Assembly: GCF_001522545.3 (NCBI RefSeq)
Contig: NC_031776.1
Location: 24,027,995-24,091,994, forward strand
Length of the DNA stretch: 64,000 nucleotides
Direction of reading: 5' to 3'
From: Parus major
Lineage: Eukaryota > Chordata > Aves > Passeriformes > Paridae
The first letter of the stretch is position 1. Each line of letters opens with the position of its first letter. The notes beneath the pieces are model-generated. The model saw nothing but the letters and a program-made list of their open reading frames with translations. It had not been told where the DNA came from and searched no databases. Below are positions 25,432 to 36,502 of this stretch, one piece after another. Position numbers and translations under genes: made by a program.

Positions 25432-25871
25432 GAGAGCCTCCAAAGGAGGGCAGCAAAGATGGTGAAGGGCCTTGAGGGGAAGCTGTGTGAGGAGTGGATG
25501 AGGTCACTTGGTCTGTTCAGCCTGGAGGAGGCTGAGGGGAGACCTTGCTGCAGTTACAGCTTCTTGTGAGGGGCAGAGGAGGGGAAGGCACTGATCTCTC
25601 TGTGGTGACAGTGACAGAACCCAAGGGAATGGCCTGAAGTTGTGTCAGTTGGGGTTTAGGTTGGATATTAGAGAAAGGTTCTTCACCCATAGGGTGGTTG
25701 AGCACTGGAACAGGCTCCCCAGGAAAGCAGTCACAGCAGCAAGCCTGACAGATTTCAAGAAGCGTTTGCCTTCTTGGGCACATGGTGTGATTCTTGCAGA
25801 TGGTGCTGTGCAGGGTCAGGGGGTGGCCTTGATGATCCTTCCAACTCAGCATAATCTGTGATTCTGTGATA
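25432..25871 (+). mobile_element. CR1 LINE 3' part with ORF2 C-terminal remnant, plus strand
   Basis: The best-preserved CR1 copy in the window, about 440 bp. Diagnostic blocks in order are the GGGCAGCAAAGATGGTGAAGG segment, TCTGTTCAGCCTGGAGGAG, GGTTTAGGTTGGATATTAGA, GAGCACTGGAACAGGCTCCC, and the tail TGTGATTCTGTGAT. The plus frame from about 25,640 reads the end of the CR1 ORF2 protein, which carries the endonuclease and reverse transcriptase. It shows the characteristic sequence LDIRERFFTHRVVEHWNRLP near the C-terminus. The catalytic domains are missing through 5' truncation, so the copy is dead. Several short indels break the frame upstream. Confidence 0.95.
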
Positions 25872-28800
25872 ACTCCAAAGTGGCCAGAAAATTGAAAGTC
25901 AAGAGTTCTGATGATTGTGGAGCCTGCTGTGTTTTGTTACCCAAGTGTTAAATTTTGCTTTCATGGCTATTTAAGTGCAGGTGAAAATCCTCTCAAAGGT
26001 TGCTAGTACAGCATCTGGCCTGTCCTGTGTAACATAATGATGGGCTTGTCTCAGCCTCAGCTCTCTGGGAGATTGGATCTCCCATACTTTAGCAAGCGCT
26101 TCAGCCTCTTTTCTAGCCTTTTCTAGCCTGAGTGTGTCATGCACAGAGGTAATACAGCCAAAGCAGGGATCTTTCTAATCACAGTGTGAATGCTTTGGCC
26201 AAAGCAGTAACTGGGTTACATCCAGAAAAGGTGTTGGATAAGTGTGTGTGCTTAGAATCCATTATTGAGTCTGCTTCCCACCTTGCAGCAACATTTAACC
26301 AAACACACTCAGACAGATTGGCTGATGATATTTCCTAATATATAATAACACCAAGGCATTTGCTCTTTTAGCTTTCATGTACTGATCTCTCCAGAGAAAA
26401 AGGCAGCAGTTTAAGATTACTTTCTTCTATAAGTGCAAGAACGAAAATCTTGTGCTTCCCTTCTCTTCAGAGATACTTCAGTGCAGTTTAGTGTTTCAAT
26501 CCACTATCTGAGCACAAAGCTGGCATGTGGTAAAGTCACAGTTACACTGAAGGAAACTAGGGCTCCATAAGGATGTGTGTGATGACCCAAGACCTTGTTG
26601 CTTAGCACTGCTCCTATCACTGCTTTAAAAATAACTCCTCAAAATTATTAGCCTAAGAGAGGCTTGAGCTTCATTTTTCTTGTGGGTAATGTGACTTGAG
26701 TTGTTTTTATTTTAAAAGAACCTTAAACTTCAATAATTTTTTCTTTCATTCTGCAACTTGTTTGAACTATCTTGAGGATGTTTGTGTTTGCTGACTTAGG
26801 TTGCTTCCTTTGTTAAGTGATTAGTTAAATAACTAGAAAATGCAGTCAGCAATCCTAATGGAGTTCATTAGAATCCCACAAGTATCTTGGCACCGTGGGG
26901 GGAAGAAAGGGTTTGCAAGAGATTAGAACAGAATTTAGCCCTCCCAAGGTCCCTCAGGGTGTGTCCTCCTCCGATTCCTGACTGTAACACTTGCAAATCA
27001 GGCTCTCGTAGATTACTTCAGAAGTGGCAAGTGGTTAACATATCCTACACACAGAGCATCGATACTTTTATGTTGGTAAACCCAGCTATAACTTTTATGT
27101 TAGCCAAACCCAAAATTTTTGGTTTTCTACTTACCCCTGCTAAATGGGTGGTTGTAGTTCTCTCAAATAATAAAATATCTGTCTCACTGAAGTGAGGTTC
27201 CTAAGCCACTGATAAGAATTCTCTTTTATTGGTTTTATACAGGGTGTGGGAGACAAAGAGTTCCCCAAGTGCAACTAAATGCCCTGGACCTGGCTATCCT
27301 TGAGGTCCACTCTCAAGTGAGTCCAGCTGGAAATAGGATATGATTTTAAAGCCAGCTAATCTGCTTTTCCTTTTATTTGTGCTGAGTTTTTATACAAAAA
27401 TGGATATAGCTGTCTGCTGTGATGGAAGTAAAAATTTAGAACGGTCTATTCTAATAATAAATTGCATGCTGATAATTTTTCTTACTGCAGTAAAGGCAAT
27501 TCAGCTGTATCTGATTGGCAGTAGTTCAAGATTTTTGATGTTCAGCAGGAGAATGTACAGCTGCAAGAAACAAAACAACACTAAAAAATCTCAAACTGCA
27601 CATGCTGGGATGGCAACAAGCCCAACTGCAACAGCTCACACTCACAGTGACTCCGCCACTGGGACACACAATGAATGCTTTTGCTGGCAAAATTGCACAA
27701 TGAGTTTTGTTTTCCTTTAATGCAAAGTCCAAATGTTTCCCTCTGGGTACAATGTCGTGGACTTCCTCAAGCCTTATTTAAATGACATGTATGAATGTGG
27801 TTGAAGATTTCAGCTGTCCACTCAGCAACACTCACACAGGTCTACTTTTTATTGTCCTTGTGCTCCTGTTGGACATGGTAGGCATTAAACTGCAAGGGAA
27901 ATGTGAGATGCTGGAAGAGAGCATATAGAGATTATTCCTTTCTTGGAGTGAGCTACAAGCAAACTCAACTGAGATAAATATATACTTCACTATGAAATAC
28001 ACAATGCTTTATTTGGAAATAGTTTTCTTCCTTATTAAATCAAAGAGCTGCCCAGGAAGTTATAATTCAGAACAATAAACATAACTACAAGGAAAATATC
28101 TGAATAATCTAAACATATCTTTTCTCTGTGAGGTAGATAAATATGAATTCTCTCTTGTGAAGTCAGGCTGGAAAAATGTTACAGGGAGAGTTCAGGAATG
28201 GTTTATATCAGAAAGTTTTGAGAAAAAGCATAGTTCAGGAATCTTTAGGATCCCTGGATCTTGTCAGTTTTTTTCAAACATTGAAATAAGAGCTGGAGTA
28301 ATGCTGTGTAGCACAGAGCTACATTGCTGATTCGTCTCTGGGAGCTCAAACTTTTATTGGGGAAGCACTGAAGAATGCTCTTATGGCTACCAAGATTTAA
28401 AAAACCACAAAGATTCCTCTTAATTTTAAGCACATGATTAGGTCTTGTTACAAGTTGAAAGCATGCTGAAAGATTTTTCTGATTACTGAAGGCTTCCTCT
28501 AAATATTCATATATGGACTCTTCCTCTACGACATCATCCAAATTAAATTTCCTAATTAGACTCTAGGATGAGGCAGTCTATTGAAGAAACTTTCTAAAGA
28601 TAAGGGGTTTGTGTCATTTTATGTAAATTTTGTGTTTGAAGTATTAGTCACATAATCTATCCTAGTCTTCTGCATACCCTCTGGAGTCAAAGGAGGAGAT
28701 AGAGGTTTCCAGAAGATGATTCATTCTGTGGCTAAAATTAGGTGCAATGGACTACATCACATTAAAAAATTTTATCCCCCCTAAGAAAAAACCAACATCC

Positions 28801-29162
28801 TCCTTTGCTGACATCTAGATATAAAGGATGTTGTAGTGTTTCTACCAATATTTAAATTTGATATTTCTATTCTGGTGCTGTTTTGTGCTCCTCCCAGAGG
28901 CCATTCTGCTTATACTTAGCAAATACAAATGGAAAGAGTCCCTGTCTTTATGATGTGAAAGTGCTGGTATTCTTTGAACAGTGGGCAATCAAATCCTCAT
29001 TTACATCTTCAAGTGTAACTGATTACATGCACTATGTAGCATGAATAAACACTTTGTGTTAATTAACACTTTCTATCAATATTCCACCATTTGAATTTTC
29101 ACCTGCCACAATCTTCTGCTTTTTTTTAACTTCAAAAACTAATTGTCAGATGTCCTCTGAAA
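25872..29162. other. Unique DNA, no gene seen
   Basis: AT-rich, with no recognised repeat. Two frames are worth naming. One is plus strand 27,340-27,720 (126 codons, hydrophobic N-terminal half then Ser/Thr/His-rich, no family). The other is minus strand 28,245-28,541 (98 codons), whose start is acidic and helix-like (DDVVEEESIYEYLEEAF) but which I could not match. Neither has convincing splice boundaries, so neither is called a gene. A small TTTTCTAGCC duplication sits near 26,108-26,128. Confidence 0.45.
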
Positions 29163-29592
29163 TGTCCTGCTGTGGTGGGTTTGCCCTGGATAAACTCCAG
29201 GTGCCCAGCAAACCTGATTCAGCTGTCCCCTTCTCAGCTGGCCAGGGGAGAGAAAATAGAATAGAAAGTTTGTACATTATGATAAGGTCAGGGAGGGATT
29301 ACTCATCTGTTACTGTCATGAGCAAAACAGATCTCACTTAGGAAAAAAAAAATTAATTTCTTCCAATCAAATCAGAGTAAGATAATCAAAAATAAACTCA
29401 AATCTTAAATCAACTTCCACCCACACCACTCTTCTTCCCAGGGCACAAGTTCACTTCTGATTTTTCCTCCCTCTTCCCCACCAGTGGCGCAGGGGGACAA
29501 GGAATGGTGTCAGTCCATCACCTGCTATCACTGCTGCTCCTTCCTCCTCAGGGGAAGAGCTCCTCACACCCTTCCCCTGCTCAGTGTGGGGT
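29163..29592. mobile_element. Avian LTR-retrotransposon repeat fragment
   Basis: About 430 bp match a widespread avian interspersed repeat that I remember as an ERVL-type LTR. The order of blocks is GTGGTGGGTTTGCCCTGG, CCAGGTGCCCAGCAAACC, GCTGGCCAGGGGAGAGAAAA, AATCAAATCAGAGTAAGATA, a pyrimidine-rich part with TTCTTCCCAGGGC, CAGTGGCGCAGGGGGACA, and CTGCTGCTCCTTCCTCCTCA followed by CTCCTCACACCCTTCCCCTG. It is incomplete: no TG...CA pair, primer-binding site or internal viral genes are visible, and it ends abruptly at the next CR1 copy. Family name and orientation are from memory and uncertain. The recognition as an avian dispersed repeat is firmer. Confidence 0.7.
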
Positions 29593-29990
29593 GAGAGGAG
29601 AAGCTGCAGGAGCTGTTTAGTCTGGAGGAGAGGAGAGAGGATCTCATCAATGCATATAAATATCTCAAAGTTAGGTGTCAAGAGGATGGTGCCAGACTCT
29701 TTTCAGTGGTGACCAGTGACAGGATGAGGAGCAATGACCATGAACTAAAACACAAGCAAGCAAGTTCTACCTCAACATGAAGAACTTCCTTACATTGAAG
29801 GTGGAAAAGCACTGGAACATGCTGCCCATGGAGGCTGTGAAGCCTCCTTCTCTGGAGAAATTCAAAACTCACCTGGATGAGGTCCTGTGTATTCTGCTCT
29901 AGGTGACCCTGCCTTGGCAAGGAGTTTGGACTGGATGAGCTCCAGAGGTCCCTTCCAGCCCCAGCTATTCTGTGATTCTGTGATTATGTG
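29593..29990 (+). mobile_element. CR1 LINE 3' part, plus strand
   Basis: About 400 bp of CR1. Recognised blocks are GCAGGAGCTGTTTAGTCTGG, AACATGAAGAACTTCCTTAC, AAAGCACTGGAACATGCTGC, TTCAAAACTCACCTGGATGA, CTGCTCTAGGTGACCCTGC, TTGGACTGGATGAGCTCCAG, and the tail CCAGCTATTCTGTGATTCTG. It belongs to the CR1 type in which the 3' UTR carries the 'aggtgaccctg' block, and so differs in subfamily from the copy at 25.4 kb. The coding part is a short, frame-broken C-terminal remnant of ORF2. It begins exactly where the LTR-type repeat stops, so one has inserted into or next to the other. Confidence 0.95.
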
Positions 29991-30501
29991 TTTCTAACAA
30001 TTCTCTGTACTCTGCCAGTGAGCTGATATTGCAAAATTGCCATTTTCTGGCAGAGACCTATTATTTAGATTCCTTAGAGGAACAGAACATAATCTAAAAT
30101 GTACTGCCAGAAAAGGCTGGAAATGCTGAGTTTTTTGATCAGTGGGGAAAAAAAGATTTAAAAACATCTTGCACTGCAACTATTATCTGTAAAGAGAAAT
30201 ACACCTACAATATTGAGTTACAAAGGGTTTTTCTCCATTTAGAAGTCACATTAGTTTGATATAAATAAAGTAAAAAAAAATATGTCAGAATAAAAATTAT
30301 ATCAACATGGTCTGTCTCCTTGTACACAAGTACATTGAGAATTAAGCTCATGTCCACTTTTAACTGATATCTTTGTCACAGATAGATGTTAATAACTCTG
30401 CTGAGAAGTTAACCTTCCACTGGGGTCATTGCACAGTGCTGTGGTTAGAGTTCATTCTTTGTTGATTTTTCCAACAGCAGGCATCTGTTTTGAATAGTGC
30501 A

Positions 30502-30539
30502 TTAATTGTTGTGAATGTTTTTAATTGTTGTGAATGTTT
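30502..30539. repeat. Perfect 19-bp tandem duplication
   Basis: TTAATTGTTGTGAATGTTT occurs twice head to tail with no mismatch, indicating a recent duplication. Confidence 0.95.
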
Positions 30540-30767
30540 GCTATACAGGATTTCCATGGATTAATATTTGGAGTTTCCCTGGGCCCCAGTGTTTCCAGGT
30601 TGGGAAGTCCATGTGGGAACGCTCTGAGTGTGAGAGGGTCTGATCACCCCAGGGAGAAGCAGAGATTACCTGTTGAAGGAGAGCACAGGAATAAGTCTCT
30701 TGCACTTACTATTTTGACTTTTGGTGTCATTTGATTTTCCCCTGTTGACTGTACAGGGACTTTAGCT

Positions 30768-30840
30768 CCCTTTCATACACTGGCTGAGTATGGCCAGGAA
30801 GTGTATGAAAGTGGCCTTTCATACACTTCCTGGGTAGGCC
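30768..30840. repeat. Perfect 18-bp foldback plus a third direct copy
   Basis: CCAGGAAGTGTATGAAAG at 30794-30811 is exactly reverse-complemented at 30816-30833, with a four-base loop. A third copy of the right arm's start (CCTTTCATACACT, then GGCTGAGTATGGCC) lies just upstream at 30768-30794 in direct orientation. It aligns with the right arm and its flank (30815-30840) apart from a few changes. Two direct copies with an inverted copy between them, all within 75 bp, is what a replication template switch would leave. The arms are too short for a standard microRNA precursor. Confidence 0.9.
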
Positions 30841-32138
30841 ATTTGACTCCTTGAAACTGAATGCATCTTTACACTTCTACACAAATGTCTCATCAGCTGT
30901 AGTTCCTTGTAAAAAGTCTGTGATGAGCAACCCATGGCTGATGTGATGTGATGTATTTATAACAGCTGACCTCACCTATTCTGGAAACTGGTGGCTTGAG
31001 CTAACTTCTGTGATCTTGTCTACATTTGAAGAACAAGAAGCAACAGCATGGAAGACCTCTCTCTTTTCCTTCTTTAAAGCATGGAAGATAAATGTCTTAA
31101 AGTATATTGGGATCATGATTCATACAAGACCAAGGCCTTGCTGCAGAAAGGCCTCTGTTTTGCTTATCAGAAAGAAGCAATATGTTTATTGCTCACAAGG
31201 ATCTCAATGAGAGGCAAAAATCAGGTACAAAAGAGGTTTTGAATCTAGTAGAGTAAATTTTAATGAGTGTTAATTATTGTGCAATTATTCTGTAACAATG
31301 CAAGTGATAAAAAAGGGACAATTTTTTAGCAATCAAGATTTGGAAGAAAGCCCTAAGAAAAAGGGTGAATTTTTCTATTTCTTGAAATCTTACAGACACC
31401 TTCCTGAAAGATTTATGAGTCAAAAATAAGTTATTAGTTCAATATCATTCTGTGGCCTGAGTGGCCTTGAAGATATTAATCTGTGAATCAGCCAGTGAAA
31501 ATCTATGGCCTGTAAAGGGCAGAGTATCCAACAACACGAATGTGATGTCTCTTCTGTCCCTACAGACCCCAGGCAGGTGGAGCCATCTGCACTGGCTCAC
31601 TCCAGAGCTCACTGTTGTAGCACTGCTCAAGAATCTCATGGTAAGCCACCCTCTTTGTTCTGCTTTTTTGTGCATATAAGTAGAATTGGACCTACACATT
31701 CAGTCATGAGCTCAGAGGGTGTGGGGTGTCACCAAGCAAGCTATCATTGTGACATTTTCAAGCTGCTGGCTGACTTCAAAGTGATATGTAAGCATATACA
31801 TGAAGCATATGGGGAGGCAGGAGACATATATCAGCTGGCATAAAGGGTCCAGGGCAGCTTCTACTGGAAAAAGAAAATAGATTGCAATTCCAGGCAGAGT
31901 GTCTTAACTCTTCTCTCCTTGCCTCTGAAGATTTTAATTTCTTATATTTGTAAAATCCAAATAATTTATGTCCAAAGTCAGTCACTTTGCTGTATTTTTC
32001 TGCTCTTAATGCACCAAAGCTCAGCTTATCTTCTGTTATCTCCCTGTAAAAAAGTGGGGCAAACCTGCTGCATTTGCACTCAGTACTCTAAGCTCAAAAG
32101 AGTAGAGTAACTTCAGATTTATCACTGTGCAACCAAGA

Positions 32139-32167
32139 GTGATATTAGGTGTTAGATTTAATATCAC
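32139..32167. repeat. Perfect 9-bp inverted repeat
   Basis: GTGATATTA at 32139-32147 and its reverse complement at 32159-32167, with an 11-nt spacer. A small hairpin of unknown meaning. Confidence 0.8.
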
Positions 32168-35100
32168 CCATCCCTGTGTGAAAGAGAAGGCCAAATTCTC
32201 TACTAATGTAAAGCAATAGGGACTCACTTGCAAATAAAAGAGATTCTGACCTGGTATTCAGAATACTTAGAAACTACTCAGAGAGAACAATTGAGCAGGA
32301 AGATATATTGTTTTCTATTTTATTCCATGATTTCAGTACAACTACTTTTCTCAGCTTGAGCCCAAGTCATCAAAGTTTCTCACTGTAGAGTCGTTCACTA
32401 CAGGCTTCCTCTGCTACCCTGCTGTGGATGATGCCACGAGCTCTCTTTGCACCTGCAGCTACGGCTCCTAAACAGATTGGTGTCCCCTGGAAATCATGAA
32501 GCATTTGTCCTTGCAGTGTCACCTCTTCTTCCCTGGTGTGACGAAATGTGCTCTACCAAAAATAACCTGCCTGTTGTTCGTTTCCCAAAACGCTCTCGGA
32601 AGGATGTGGTGCTACCAGCAAAGGTTATGCTGACAAAGCATGCGGCAAACAAGGGGGTCAGGGGTGGTTTGGTGCCTGAAAGAGAGAAGTAGGAGATTTA
32701 GTAGAAGGTAAAAAGATAAAAAATAATAGTAGTTGAAGTATTTTAGCATGTGATATTGTTGTAAACTGATTCAGAAGACGTAAATGGGAAGAAAAAGCAG
32801 TGAAGAAATTCTTCTTTTAGAAGCAGTAAAAGGAGGAATAGAGAGAGATCAAGGCCATTCTGTTCGGTGTAGGAGCATAATAAAGTACACCAAGTTACCT
32901 CTGAAGGAGATGATCTGTCTGTCTCTGTCCTTCAGCATTCAGGAACCAGGGTAGGTGTGCCAATACTGTGTGGAGCTCTGGAAAGGAAAGCAGCTCTGGC
33001 AGAGCTCTGCACTTCTATGGTTGTATTGCTGCTGGACATAGCCCTGCTAAATAAACTAGCTTTTCATGACACCCTCCCACACAAAGCAGGCCTTTTCTGT
33101 GTGCCCTGTGGAAGGTCAACCAGGAGGTTCAGACTGGTCATCCTCCTGATCAGAGTTCAAGGACATGAACCACAAAAGCATCCATCCTCTTGTTTAATGT
33201 AATCAGAAAGCCAATTCTGTGTTGGAGCCAAATTTATGGATAGTCATGCACTGAGCCAACTCCCCACTGCCTCTAATGCTTCTCGGCATGAGAACTAGAG
33301 TCCTTCTTCCCTGGTCTGACTCCAAGGGATGCAAATTATACATTTGTTCCCCCCTCCTCCTTCTTGTTTATAACTTGTGTAGTTCATATTCTGTGTTTCG
33401 TCTGTCTTGAAAATTGTTGTCACCTCAATTTTCAACACTGTCAGAAATGTTTATCTCATCAGAAGGGCTGAAAAAGCAGTGCAATAAAGTAAAATTAAAT
33501 CACTATAGTGGCTTAGATATTAGTAACAATGGAGGAAAATTAATCAGCAACAATGACTGAGGAGGTTTTACATCTTCCCAATACTTAACACTGTAGCAAC
33601 TCTTCAAAACAACTCTTATTTCTTTTTCATGTTTGCTTTTAATATCTACTCCTTTTTTTGACACCAGATTTCTCCAAACAGTGTATTAATGTTTCTTCCT
33701 TTTATACTACATGAAGTCCTCTGGAGTCTGAGGGTTTTCTAATGTCTGGTGCTATTTATGAGGCATCTGTTTTCAAAGCTGAGGGCACCTGTCCCTAAAT
33801 TTCCTCAGTTTGAATTATATGATGTGCAATTCCACTGAAGCTTCTGGAAGGAGCTTGTATCAAAGTGGGTCCATATGCCATGGGATGTGGCTGCAGATTC
33901 TGGAATCAAATGATACCTCCTTGGAAAACTCCTTGTATTATAGAGCAGCTGATGATTTTCCAGTAGACTTCAAAGGTCTGTGTGAATTTCACCAGAAAGG
34001 AAATATATCCTTGGGAGACAATGAAGAAAAAGATGGAGACCAGTGCTGATGAATTGTCCCTGAAATCCTTTTGGCAGGAAGGAGGGTTCCAAACCAGTAA
34101 TATCAGTGATGTGTCTTAGTATTCATTTTACAGCTGGTGCTGGTGGATGTTTGCACTAGAAAAAGGCTGCTTTGTTGATGTCTGGGCAATTTTATTATTC
34201 CTTTATGCTGAGGAACTTGCTATAGTTTTTCATATATAGATATGCAATTGCTTATCTAAATGTATCAGTAAAAACTGTCTTGGCAAAAAGCTTGAATCAT
34301 AATTTGCCTTTTGAGATTTCTTTTATTACTCCTTTTCCTATGATGAATATTTTTCATAATTTTAAAACTCTTGTGTCTAGATAATTCTATGCCAAACATG
34401 GAAATTCCTGTAATTCCTGCCTGTGCAGAAATATCTGAAGGCAAAAGAAATAAATGACAAGATCCCAAATAACTGAAAACTTTGAGGTGAAGATTATGGC
34501 ACAAATTCATCATATCTGTGAGGTTTGCTGATACATTAGTCAATTAGGATATAATGTGGAAACAAAGTGAGTGCAATTGCACATTCAGTGCATGCAAAGA
34601 ATAATGGCATTTGCACATCAGCCACACAAATATTTCTCCTATTTTTCAGCATGTGTAGGTCCAACACAGCACGTTCACGGTGCGACCAAGTCCCAGTTCT
34701 GAGACACTTGTTCTCTCTTGTGGTGTCATAATCTAGAGGCCAGAAGAGAAGCCAGCATCTCTCAGTTTCACACAGCCCAACCCCTCCAAGTGCTGAGGTC
34801 TGATGTCATCTGCCCACTTGTATCTCATGTGACTGGCTGCAAAGTGGTCATGTCTTCAGTCACATATCTGCACTCTTAGACCATGCTAAGAGCCATGAAA
34901 GTTTACAGAAACTGAAGAGGCTGTGCCCCTCAACACTGCAGAATATACAGCCACTTGATATAGAACAATGTTAAATGTCTGCTCAGAAAGGGAATGTTTC
35001 TAAATGAAATGTCCCAAAATGACAGGAGTTGCTTTTATGCCTCTTCTGGACTCTCCGATGTGTTGTCCACTTAGTGAAGCAAGCTGAGTGCTTGTGGCCT

Positions 35101-35916
35101 GCCTTGCTAGGAAATGAGAGACCAACTCACTGTTCTTTCCTGTTTAAAAACAGCAGATCTTTCCTTCCTGTTCTATTTTTGGGGTTGATCCATGAAAGGC
35201 AGGACCAATGTTTAAGAGGATTCTCAGAGGCAAACCAGCTGGGTTGCTCTAGAGAGCTGCACTTTTTCTTAAGGTATCTGAAGTGGTAGTGAAATCACCT
35301 AGCAGTTTTTTTCTCTATATTCAGAATACTTATTATCCTGAGCTTTTTGTGGCCTCTCCTCATTTCAGATCATAAGGCTGTTCACCCTCTGTCCATTCAT
35401 CTGTCAGGGGCTTAGTTATTGAGGCCTGGCTGTGTGTTAGATGCTGTTAATGGTTCTGTATTCCTCTAGCATGAAAATGCTGAGTGATATACATGGATGT
35501 AGTTATTGCATTACTCATTCACAGCCCCACCAGATCCTTTAAAAGAAATTGAGGATTTTTGCTTAATTGAGGGTTTGTTTTTCAGCTTTCTGAAATCTTG
35601 TGAATCTGGCACCTCATCAGCTTGTTATTCCCCAGCTAGTGAATACTATTTGCAATTTTCTGATATTTTAATAGTTTCAACAAGTACAATTGAGGTTTGA
35701 CTGCTCCAAACTGGGGGTCTGACCCTGTGTGTCCTGACCAAATCTCATTTTTTCCAGAGCTACCATTTATTGTACCAATCCAGAATCAAGCCCAAGAAAA
35801 GCATGGATAAATAAAAACAGACCCTTTCTTTCTTTAGATCCTCATGCTGTGTTTACCAGCAATGATTTCGGTGTACTTGCAATGCTTAAATGTTACATCT
35901 CTGGACTTCTTTATAC

Positions 35917-36192
35917 CAAGTCTCTGGTTCTTTTCTTTGCCTTTGCTCATCTCATTCACCACTTTCCCATGCAGTGATATGTTGATTCCTGCTGAAATCT
36001 GTGTCACATCCACTCCCCTGAATGTCCAAGGATGCTGTATTATGCCTTCAAAGACATCTTTTATGTTATTTTCAAGTGATTTACTCTGAAAGTTCCTTGT
36101 CTGATAAATGTCTTCACTTCTCTGGTAAAACTGCTCCAACTTAAGTGAGCAATTCAGAAGGCTGCCGCTTACAGTAAAGTTAGTCAAATGAA
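35917..36192 (-). CDS. Candidate SEA-domain-like exon (or exon relic)
   Basis: On the minus strand about 92 codons are open, and the translation looks like a real extracellular domain. It has a beta-strand-like start (NFTVSGSLLNCSL), an amphipathic helix (QSKSLENNIKDVFEGIIQ), then FRGVDVTQISAGINISLHG. This order, with the hydrophobic/aromatic-Gly-Val-x-Val block followed by an alternating strand, is that of SEA domains. The closest in my memory is the SEA domain of the adhesion GPCR ADGRF5. Three Asn-X-Ser/Thr sites also fit an extracellular protein. An AG precedes the segment at 36193-36194 on the minus strand, after an in-frame stop. A GTATAA donor follows at 35916. These give a 276-bp phase 1-1 exon, the usual form for shuffled extracellular modules. 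The acceptor lacks a good polypyrimidine tract. The frame stays open past the donor to a stop at 35,834. No neighbouring exons were identified, so it could be an exon relic or a coincidence. Confidence 0.3.
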
Positions 36193-36394
36193 CTTATAAT
36201 TGATGTTTTTTCCTCTGCGACCCAGTTTTGAAAGTCAGATTTGTCTGACATTATCCTGCTGGGTCTTACCCCTCTGCTGACATTTAGCACGAAGGGAAGA
36301 GGCTTGAGCACTTAATACAGCCTCCAGGGATTGGTGACACTTCCAGAGGCTGTGTTTATAACCATCAGGTCAGCAAAGAAAAGTAGGACAAGAT
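36193..36394. other. Short unassigned spacer
   Basis: About 200 bp between the SEA-like frame and the CR1 fragment, with nothing recognisable. Confidence 0.5.
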
Positions 36395-36502
36395 GTCACT
36401 CGGGCACTGAGTTCAGTTTTGGGCCCTTCACTACAAGGAGGACACTCAGGTGTTGGAGCAGGTCCAGAGAAGGGCAATGAAGCTGAGGGAGGGTCTGGGT
36501 AT
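36395..36502 (+). mobile_element. CR1 LINE internal fragment, plus strand
   Basis: GAGTTCAGTTTTGGGCCCTT, CACTACAAGGAGGACACTCA, GGTGTTGGAGCAGGTCCAGA and GAAGGGCAATGAAGCTG are in the order found in the CR1 reverse-transcriptase coding region upstream of the 3' UTR. The copy is cut at both ends: the typical 3' tail is absent, and the match stops after GGTCTGGG. It is therefore an internal piece left by deletion rather than a simple 5' truncation. Confidence 0.9.

Larger units (their letters stand above)
29991..35916. other. Unique DNA, no gene called
   Basis: No interspersed repeat was recognised. Listed separately are a 19-bp tandem duplication (30502), the foldback at 30.8 kb and a small inverted repeat at 32.1 kb. 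Plus strand 33,811-34,049 has an 80-codon open frame with several Asn-X-Ser/Thr sites and an acidic C-terminus, preceded by a weak acceptor-like CCTCAG at 33,802-33,807. It has no known motif and I leave it uncalled. Confidence 0.45.

Noticed and set aside
29678..29920. 80-codon minus-strand frame
   Set aside because: It is simply the antisense of the CR1 copy at 29.6-30.0 kb.
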